Positions 1-6,759 of a stretch of 9,203 bases of DNA are shown piece after piece. The stretch's first letter is position 1, and each line of letters starts with the position of its first letter. The notes below the pieces were generated by a model. The model was given only the letters and a program-made list of their open reading frames with translations. It did not search any database and was not told where the DNA came from. Source of the stretch: an uncultured Muribaculaceae bacterium (lineage in GTDB: Bacteria; Bacteroidota; Bacteroidia; Bacteroidales; Muribaculaceae). Location of the stretch: NCBI GenBank assembly GCA_910583675.1, contig CAJTYH010000065.1, positions 1 to 9,203 of the forward strand. Direction: 5' to 3'. Position numbers and translations under genes: made by a program.

Positions 1-111
1 GATGCTGCTAAATCGGCTCCCGAATATTAACATTCATTATTAAACACCCTCTTATTATCTGTAATATTGTCGCACACGTCCACAATTTCCCCGGATTTCC
101 CGATGTGAACC

Positions 112-143
112 GTTGGCTTTACAGTAGTTTATTCGTATTTTTG
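112..143 (+). promoter_or_regulatory. Bacteroidetes-type promoter for the GH43-SGNH gene
   Basis: The -7 element TATTTTTG at 136-143 matches the Bacteroidetes consensus TAnnTTTG at every fixed position. A -33-like GTTG at 112-115 (consensus TTTG) lies 20 bp upstream, within the usual spacing for the Bacteroidetes primary sigma factor. Transcription would start near 147-152, giving a leader of about 115 nt before the ATG at 264. The leader just before the start codon is AT-rich with no Shine-Dalgarno, as is normal in this phylum. The match was read directly from the sequence; activity is inferred. Confidence 0.6.
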
Positions 144-263
144 TGGAGGTAATATGATCCTGAATTCACATTCCCACTGCATGGACAATGACCTGTCATA
201 TGTTTTTCCACTTGTGCAATAGTAAGGATATACCAGCATTATCATAAAATCAATTTCTATATC

Positions 264-3218
264 ATGAAGCATCTGCTACTACTGGGGCTGCTGACGTGTG
301 CCACGATTGCCGCATCAAGCAATCCACCTATGAAAGTTTCAGCAACTCCATCCAACGTGGTCGAACTCGCCATCAGCGGCTCTGCCGTCGACGAGGAGGG
401 AGACCAACCCGTGGAACTGCACCTCAAACTCGCCAAGAACGGCAACTCACGTGCCCGCGAAATCTATCTGGCCGACCCCACCGTTTATGCCGAAAACGGG
501 AAATTCTACATGGCCGGCACCCGCAGCTACGGGCCGAACGGCTTCACGCTGCTGGAAAGCGCCGACCTCCAGCATTGGGCATACGCCAGAAAGGACTCCA
601 TGATCCTGACCCAAGGCAACCAGACATATGGCACCTGGGGATTCTGGGCACCGCAGATTTTCAAGGACGGCGACAAGTACCTCTTCGCATACACTGCCGA
701 GGAGCAAACCTGCGTGGCGAAGTCCGATGAACTGACCGGCACATACACCCAGTCACCTATTCAGGCCGTAGACAAGTCCGCCAAGAACATCGACCCCTTC
801 ATCTTCCGCGACGACGACGGCAAATACTATTTCTACCATGTGCGCTTCAACGGCGGCAACATCCTCCATGTGGCCGAGTTCGATCCCGAGACGTGCAAGT
901 TCATAGGCAATGCCAAAGAGTGTTTCCGCAACACGGAAGCATGGGAAAATACCAATGCATATCCGAGCGCGCCGATCATGGAAGGCCCGACTGTAATGAA
1001 GATCGACGGGCTGTACTACATGTTCTATTCCGCCAACCATTACCTTAGCACCGACTATGCCGTAGGTTACGCCACAGCCACCTCCCCGATGGGGCCATGG
1101 ACTAAGAATCCCGCCAGCCCTATAATCCACCGCAACATCGTAGGCGAGATGGGATCGGGACACGGCGATGTGTTCTTCGACAACGAAGGGAACATGCGTT
1201 ATGTATATCATGTGCACCACGACGAGACAAAAGCCAACCCCCGTCGCACGCGCATAATAACCCTGAACGTGGACAAGTCAAAGGGACAGCCCTATACGAT
1301 CACGGCAGACCCGTCATCGATCATAATCCCTACCATGCACCCGATAGACGGGAAGTTTTCCGGGTACGTGCGCCTCAAGCCGGGAGAATACAGCTTCACC
1401 GGGGTAGCTGAGAACGGCGAACCCGTATCGTTCGGCAATGTAGACGGCTCCCTTGCAGTAAACGGCGCACCGTTCACAGAGACGGAAAACCGCCTGGTGC
1501 GCATAGATGCCGACACCCGCAGGGGCACCCTCACCCTTACACCCGTCACATCCATGGAGGTCAAGGGTTCCATAGTGGACAAGAAGACCGAGATAGAATA
1601 TGCCGGACGAGGCATATGGAGCTCCGAAGTCACACTTGACAGCAAAGTGTTGGGCGAATACATCAACCGCAACATCTATTTCGCCGTAGACGGCAATGAC
1701 GAAATGTCGCTCAAGCGGGTGGCGGGAACCAACAGGCTCGCATATCTCCCCGACGGTGTCAACGGTGAGAACATACGTCTCAACCAAGGGACATACACAC
1801 TCACCGTAGACATGAACAAGAGGGTATTCGACATCAACGCCGACATCGACCCCAACCGCATCAGCGTGTTCGGATCATCCGTGGCCAACGGCCAAGGTGC
1901 CGAGAACTTCAGGGGCTATGCCTACAAATATGGCGAACTGCTAAAGAAACGTCACGAAAGCGGCCGCAGCACCAATCCGCTGTACACCTCAGGAGTATCA
2001 ATCGGCGGGAATACCACCACAGCACTACTGAACCGCTACGACGATCTCACCCGCGATTTCGGCAAATTCGTCATCATCGGCCTCTCGCTCGGCAACGAGG
2101 GGATACACAATGCGACCAATCCACGCGACATAATGTCTAAATTCCGCCAGAACATGCTGAAACTGATAGAGCAGGCGCGTGCCGACGGGAAAATCCCGGT
2201 TGTAATGAACAACTATACCCGCGACGACTTTACAAAGACCGACTATGCGAACATAAAGCAGACCAACCTCTACATACACGAATGGGACGTGCCCTCGTTC
2301 AATACCCTGGGAGCCATTGACGACGGCACCGGACGATGGGCTTCCGGATACATGGCAGACGGCGCGCATCCCAATGCCAGCGGACACACCGAATTCATGT
2401 ATTCTATGGTTCCGTCGCTATTCGATGCCTTGATAGAGGGTAAACCTCTCCCCGTGCGCGACATAACCCACGAGCTGACACTTGAGGACAAAGCCACGCT
2501 GGAATTCACCCCCGAAGAGACCACTCACTCATTCACGATCTCATTGCGAGTGAAAGGCGCAACGCCGGGCAAGATCCTCTCATTCACCAACGGCATACGC
2601 AAAAACACGACCGGAGCACTGGTGCTCAATGAAGACGGAACAATCACTTACGACTCGCCCCAAAAGACAGATTTCACGACCGAGACTGCCCCGATTGCCG
2701 ATGAAGGCTACCACTACGTGACACTCACGCATTATTATGCATGGGGACGCACGATGCTCTACGTGGACAAGAAGCTGCTCGGAACCACAGAGGAATCGCT
2801 TGTGCCCGGCACATTCACCATCGGAGATGACGCAAACAACAGCAGCCAGACCCTTTCAGAACTTTATTTCTGGCGTGCCGGCATGAACGACAAGGAAATG
2901 ATCTCGCTCGCGGCAGGAAAGATGCTAAAGTCAAGCCTTGAGCTTTACACTCCGATGAACCTTGAGGAAGCCACGGAGGAAGCCGCAGAGGATGGCGCAC
3001 GCACCATGACAATGTCCAACAAGGCTCAGAGCCTCAACGCCGTGACATACCGCATTCCTGAAACAGGCGCCATAAACGGCACTGAGGCCAACCCCACCAC
3101 CGCCACCCCGGTAGCGTATTACGCCCCCGACGGGCGTATGATAGCCCCTGCGGAAGCCACAGACGGCATCTACATCGTCCGTTACTCTGACGGTTCAGTC
3201 CGCAAACTGAAACTCTAA
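264..3218 (+). CDS. Secreted multidomain CAZyme: GH43 glycosidase - SGNH hydrolase - LamG - T9SS-like tail
   Basis: A predicted exported bifunctional polysaccharide-degrading enzyme of 984 residues. Residues 1-17 form a signal peptide (MKHLLLLGLL core, cleavage near AIAA-SS). Residues about 65-345 are a GH43 propeller with the expected acid triad: Asp71 (ADPTV, general base), Asp177 (NIDPF, pKa modulator) and Glu240 (MEGPT, general acid). It also has the family WAP motif (Trp128) and a late GSGHGD motif with His300. Residues about 360-530 are beta-rich and resemble carbohydrate-binding or SusE/F-like sandwiches. Residues about 531-725 are an SGNH hydrolase: block I FGSSVANG (likely nucleophile Ser539), block II IGGNTT, block III GLSLGN (Asn611) and block V DGAH (Asp699, His702). 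Residues about 735-895 resemble a LamG/concanavalin-like module. An acidic linker (about 901-912) precedes a T9SS-like tail (about 951-984). GH43 members are mostly arabinofuranosidases or xylosidases, and SGNH partners often deacetylate sugars; the real substrate cannot be read here. The ATG is preceded by an AT-rich stretch without a Shine-Dalgarno. The gene stands alone, convergent with mfd. Confidence 0.9.
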   Translation: MKHLLLLGLLTCATIAASSNPPMKVSATPSNVVELAISGSAVDEEGDQPVELHLKLAKNGNSRAREIYLADPTVYAENGKFYMAGTRSYGPNGFTLLESADLQHWAYARKDSMILTQGNQTYGTWGFWAPQIFKDGDKYLFAYTAEEQTCVAKSDELTGTYTQSPIQAVDKSAKNIDPFIFRDDDGKYYFYHVRFNGGNILHVAEFDPETCKFIGNAKECFRNTEAWENTNAYPSAPIMEGPTVMKIDGLYYMFYSANHYLSTDYAVGYATATSPMGPWTKNPASPIIHRNIVGEMGSGHGDVFFDNEGNMRYVYHVHHDETKANPRRTRIITLNVDKSKGQPYTITADPSSIIIPTMHPIDGKFSGYVRLKPGEYSFTGVAENGEPVSFGNVDGSLAVNGAPFTETENRLVRIDADTRRGTLTLTPVTSMEVKGSIVDKKTEIEYAGRGIWSSEVTLDSKVLGEYINRNIYFAVDGNDEMSLKRVAGTNRLAYLPDGVNGENIRLNQGTYTLTVDMNKRVFDINADIDPNRISVFGSSVANGQGAENFRGYAYKYGELLKKRHESGRSTNPLYTSGVSIGGNTTTALLNRYDDLTRDFGKFVIIGLSLGNEGIHNATNPRDIMSKFRQNMLKLIEQARADGKIPVVMNNYTRDDFTKTDYANIKQTNLYIHEWDVPSFNTLGAIDDGTGRWASGYMADGAHPNASGHTEFMYSMVPSLFDALIEGKPLPVRDITHELTLEDKATLEFTPEETTHSFTISLRVKGATPGKILSFTNGIRKNTTGALVLNEDGTITYDSPQKTDFTTETAPIADEGYHYVTLTHYYAWGRTMLYVDKKLLGTTEESLVPGTFTIGDDANNSSQTLSELYFWRAGMNDKEMISLAAGKMLKSSLELYTPMNLEEATEEAAEDGARTMTMSNKAQSLNAVTYRIPETGAINGTEANPTTATPVAYYAPDGRMIAPAEATDGIYIVRYSDGSVRKLKL

Positions 3219-3238
3219 TCCATCAAATTCCCAATTAA

Positions 3239-3309
3239 GCCTCCAAAGGAGGCGTGCGAAGTTATAGCCCCGCCCCGAGCGTTCCAATGGTGCGCTCGGG
3301 GCGGGGTTT
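3239..3309. terminator. Tandem hairpins, probable bidirectional terminator
   Basis: Two inverted repeats lie between the convergent CAZyme and mfd genes. The first is a 6-bp stem with a 3-nt loop (GCCTCC at 3239-3244, GGAGGC at 3248-3253). The second is a perfect 14-bp GC-rich stem: CCCCGCCCCGAGCG at 3268-3281 pairs with CGCTCGGGGCGGGG at 3293-3306 across an 11-nt loop. Only TTT follows on the plus strand, and the minus-strand side has no real U-run, so this is a very stable hairpin with a weak tail. Its position 50 bp after the CAZyme stop and 44 bp after the mfd stop suggests it ends both transcripts. Confidence 0.75.
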
Positions 3310-3349
3310 GCGTACATATCTGTGGATGTGATGTTATATATCCTTTTAA

Positions 3350-6300
3350 TCAGCTTGCCGGGAGCGAGGTAATCTCCGAAAGGATGGCCACGGCGGTTTC
3401 CACGGTCGGGACATTCGACACGGAGAATGAGCGCCTCCCATTCTTCTCGCGGATTTTCACCCGCTGCGAATTTTGCTGCAGATAAGTGATCAGTCGTCCG
3501 AACGACGGGCTTTGGTAATATGCCTTGTTGCTGTCGTCCACGAAATACATATACATGATCCCCTGTTTGAGCGACACTTTCTCTATGCCAAGCTGACGTG
3601 CCAGGCGTCTCAGACGCGGCACACGCATCAGTTCGGCTGTCTCAGGCGGTATCTTGCCGAAACGGTCAAGCAGGTTGGAGCGGAACTCCTGCAAGTCTGT
3701 CTCACGTTCTATGGAGTCCAATTCGCGGTAAAGGGCTATGCGCTCGCTCTCCTGAGGCACATAAGTCGCCGGCAACAACAGTTCAAGATCGCTTTCTATT
3801 ACGCAGTCAGCCACGAACTCCTTCTCCTCGCCGCTGTTGTCCTCTGCCGTAAAGGTGTCCGAGAATTCCTGGGTGCGCAGTTCAGTTACAGCCTCCTTCA
3901 GGATCTTCTGATACGTCTCATATCCCAGATCGGCAATGAAGCCGCTCTGCTCGGCACCGAGCAGATTGCCGGCACCGCGTATGTCAAGATCCTGCATGGC
4001 GATATGGATTCCGCTGCCGAGATCCGAGAAACTCTCTATGGCCTGAAGACGGCGGCGAGCCACGGGAGTAAGCGGATTGCCGGGAGGCACCATGAGGTAA
4101 CAGAATGCCTTGCGCGACGAACGCCCTACACGCCCGCGCAACTGGTGCAATTCCGAGAGACCGAAATTCTGGGCATTGTTGACAATTATGGTGTTTACGT
4201 TGGGCATGTCTATGCCGCTCTCCACGATGGTGGTGGCAAGCAGCACATCATAGTCATGGTTGGCGAAGTCTATCACCGCCTTCTCAAGCTGCTCGGGAGG
4301 CAACTGCCCGTGAGCTACGAGGGTGCGTGCATCCGGCACCACACGCTTCACCATCTGTTCCAACTGGTAAAGACCCTCTATGCGGTTGTTTATGATGAAC
4401 ACCTGCCCGTTGCGCGACAATTCAAAATTGAGCGCCTCGGAGAGGATATCGTCGTTAAGCGTATTTACCGAAGTGAGTATGGGATAGCGGTTGGCCGGGG
4501 GTGTGGTAAGCGACGAAAGATCCCGCGCTCCCATAAGCGAGAATTGCAAGGTTCTCGGTATGGGAGTGGCACTCATTGTTATGGTATCCACATTCACTTT
4601 CATCTGCTTGAGCTTCTCCTTTACCGCCACGCCGAACTTCTGCTCCTCGTCAACGACGAGAAGTCCGAGATCCTTGAATTTAACATCCTTCCCGACAATG
4701 CGGTGCGTGCCTATGAGTATGTCTATCCCCCCCTCGGCAAGGTCGTGCAGTATCTCCTTGGTCTGTTTTGCAGTGCGTGCGCGTGAGAGATAGTCTACCC
4801 GCACCGGGAAATCCGCCAGACGATCCTTGAAGGTGTTGAAGTGCTGATATGCCAGCACGGTAGTAGGCACCAGCACGGCCACCTGCTTGCCGTCGGTGGC
4901 CGCCTTGAATGCGGCACGGATGGCAATCTCGGTCTTCCCGAAGCCCACATCGCCGCATATGAGTCGATCCATCGGGCGCGGACTCTCCATATCCTTCTTC
5001 ACGGCTGCAGTCGCCGTAAGCTGGTCGGGAGTGTCCTCGTATATGAACGAAGCCTCAAGCTCATGTTGCAGATAACTGTCAGGAGCAAAGCTGAATCCCT
5101 GCTCATCCTTGCGTGCCGCATACAGCTTTATGAGGTCGCGGGCGATGTCCTTCAGCTTGCTCTTGGTACGCTCCTTGAGTTTGTTCCATGCACCGGAGCC
5201 GAGTTTGTTTATCGTAGGCTCCACCCCCTCCTTCCCGCGATACTTGGCGAGCTTGTGCAAGGCATGGATGCTCACGAATATACAGTCGTTGTTCTTGTAT
5301 ATGAGCTTGATCATCTCCTGGGTGGAACCGTTGACCTGCGTGCGCAACAACCCTCCGAAACGACCTACGCCATGGTCTACGTGCACGATGTAGTCGCCCG
5401 GCTCTATCGCGCTAAGCTCCTTTAGAGACAGGGCAAGTTTTCCCGAACGTGCACGGTCGGCCTTAAGGGTGTATTTATGGAAACGGTCGAAGATCTGATG
5501 ATCAGTGAACACGCAAATCCTGGACGTGTGATCCACGAATCCCTCATGCAGGGTGGAGATTACCGGGGTGAAGGGTATGTCGTCCCCTCGCTCGGCGAAA
5601 ATGGCCTGTAGGCGGGCAATCTGCTTCTCGCTGTCCGACAGCAGATAGATCACATATCCGTCTGAAAGCAAATTCTTGAAAGACTCCGAGATGAGGTCGA
5701 AGTTCTTATGGTACAGACCCTGCGGAGTGCAATTGAAATCTATCTCCGCCGTGGTGTCCCCAACGCCGTTTCCGCCCGGATTCGTCCCCGTCCCCCGGCC
5801 TGCCCCGGCAGAAAACTCCATGACCGGAAAAGAGGCGAGCCGTGCGCCGAAGCGCTCGGCATCAACAATGTTTTTCAACGCGTCGGCATCCCCTTCACCG
5901 GCTATCATGGCTGAAGAGCTGAATGTTTCGGATGCTATGGCCCGGATGCGTGACAAGGTAAAATCCTTGTTGCGCATTGCGATGAGAGTGGAGGGATGCA
6001 CGAACTCCAACAGGCTCTCCCCCCGACCGTTGTCGTCGGCGTTCACGTTGGCGGATATGGAGACGGAGTCCACCTTGCTCTCGGATAACTGGGTCTCTAT
6101 GTTGAAAGGGCGTATGGATTCTATCTCGTCCCCGAAGAGGTCTATCCTGAACGGGTATTCCGATGAATACCCGAAAATGTCGATTATGGAACCGCGCACC
6201 GCAAAATGACCCGGTTCATAAACATAGTCCTCCTCCTTGAATCCGTTATCGCGCAACCAGACCTGCGTCTGTTCCAGGTCGATCTCCCCTCCCGCCTTCA

Positions 6301-6739
6301 AGGTGAGCGTATGGCGGCTCAATGCCTCGCGTGAGGCCACGCGCTCAGCAAGCGCCTCGGGATATGTCACAACAGCCCGCAAACCTCCTCCGTCGGCAAG
6401 CCTGTTGAGCGCCTCTATGCGCATTATCTGCGAAGGGGGATCCTCCCTACCGTATTTTATGTCGCGTTTGTAGCCCGAGGGGAAAAGCGCTACGGCATCC
6501 TCTCCGAGCAGCCGCGAAAGGTCATGGCACAGGTAACCGGCATCATCAAGCGAATCACCCACCACGAGCAAAGGATACTTCGACAATGCCGGCATTGCGG
6601 CAATGGCCATGGCAGCCGCGCTTCCAGAGAGACCGCGCAGCTCTACCGGCTTCTTCTTTTTAGCAAGCGCCACGGCACCGGCAAGGGCATCGCGACGCGC
6701 GGGACTCACTACAAGTCCCTCCAATTCATTTAAGGTCAC
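3350..6739 (-). CDS. mfd: Transcription-repair coupling factor Mfd
   Basis: Cytoplasmic ATP-driven DNA translocase that removes RNA polymerase stalled at lesions and recruits UvrA for nucleotide excision repair. At 1129 residues it is close to E. coli Mfd (1148). Residues about 1-215 form the UvrB-like N-terminal module. A CarD-like RNA polymerase interaction domain begins near 443 (IEPGDYIVHVDHGVGRFGGL). The RecG-like translocase carries Walker A GDVGFGKT (596-603), DEEQ (697-700), motif III SAT (723-725) and motif VI QLRGRVGR (866-873). A TRG-like region (about 905-950) and the C-terminal TRCF domain (about 979-1090) follow. All motor motifs are intact. The start is GTG at 6739-6737, directly preceded by an in-frame TAA, so no upstream start is possible; the next options, TTG at codon 6 and GTG at codon 11, are less likely because the first residues (TLNELEGL) fit the family. 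It lies 20 bp after the S41 stop, so it is probably co-transcribed. A glycine-rich insert at about 310-328 is unusual. Confidence 0.97.
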   Translation of the reverse strand: MTLNELEGLVVSPARRDALAGAVALAKKKKPVELRGLSGSAAAMAIAAMPALSKYPLLVVGDSLDDAGYLCHDLSRLLGEDAVALFPSGYKRDIKYGREDPPSQIMRIEALNRLADGGGLRAVVTYPEALAERVASREALSRHTLTLKAGGEIDLEQTQVWLRDNGFKEEDYVYEPGHFAVRGSIIDIFGYSSEYPFRIDLFGDEIESIRPFNIETQLSESKVDSVSISANVNADDNGRGESLLEFVHPSTLIAMRNKDFTLSRIRAIASETFSSSAMIAGEGDADALKNIVDAERFGARLASFPVMEFSAGAGRGTGTNPGGNGVGDTTAEIDFNCTPQGLYHKNFDLISESFKNLLSDGYVIYLLSDSEKQIARLQAIFAERGDDIPFTPVISTLHEGFVDHTSRICVFTDHQIFDRFHKYTLKADRARSGKLALSLKELSAIEPGDYIVHVDHGVGRFGGLLRTQVNGSTQEMIKLIYKNNDCIFVSIHALHKLAKYRGKEGVEPTINKLGSGAWNKLKERTKSKLKDIARDLIKLYAARKDEQGFSFAPDSYLQHELEASFIYEDTPDQLTATAAVKKDMESPRPMDRLICGDVGFGKTEIAIRAAFKAATDGKQVAVLVPTTVLAYQHFNTFKDRLADFPVRVDYLSRARTAKQTKEILHDLAEGGIDILIGTHRIVGKDVKFKDLGLLVVDEEQKFGVAVKEKLKQMKVNVDTITMSATPIPRTLQFSLMGARDLSSLTTPPANRYPILTSVNTLNDDILSEALNFELSRNGQVFIINNRIEGLYQLEQMVKRVVPDARTLVAHGQLPPEQLEKAVIDFANHDYDVLLATTIVESGIDMPNVNTIIVNNAQNFGLSELHQLRGRVGRSSRKAFCYLMVPPGNPLTPVARRRLQAIESFSDLGSGIHIAMQDLDIRGAGNLLGAEQSGFIADLGYETYQKILKEAVTELRTQEFSDTFTAEDNSGEEKEFVADCVIESDLELLLPATYVPQESERIALYRELDSIERETDLQEFRSNLLDRFGKIPPETAELMRVPRLRRLARQLGIEKVSLKQGIMYMYFVDDSNKAYYQSPSFGRLITYLQQNSQRVKIREKNGRRSFSVSNVPTVETAVAILSEITSLPAS

Positions 6740-6759
6740 TTACGACTTACTTGGGTTTA

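Noticed and set aside
1..263. Search for a tRNA, riboswitch or end of an upstream gene in the left flank
   Set aside because: No cloverleaf, conserved aptamer pattern or long open frame was seen; only the promoter and a doubtful 22-codon ORF.
264..299. Cys12 in the CAZyme signal peptide as a lipoprotein site
   Set aside because: The residues before it (Leu-Leu-Thr) lack the small residue needed at -1, and the hydrophobic core continues past it to a normal Ala-rich cleavage site.
3473..4786. 437-codon open frame on the plus strand opposite mfd
   Set aside because: It lies wholly antisense to well-matched Mfd coding sequence, and its translation (His/Leu/Arg-rich, no motif) looks like a codon-bias shadow.
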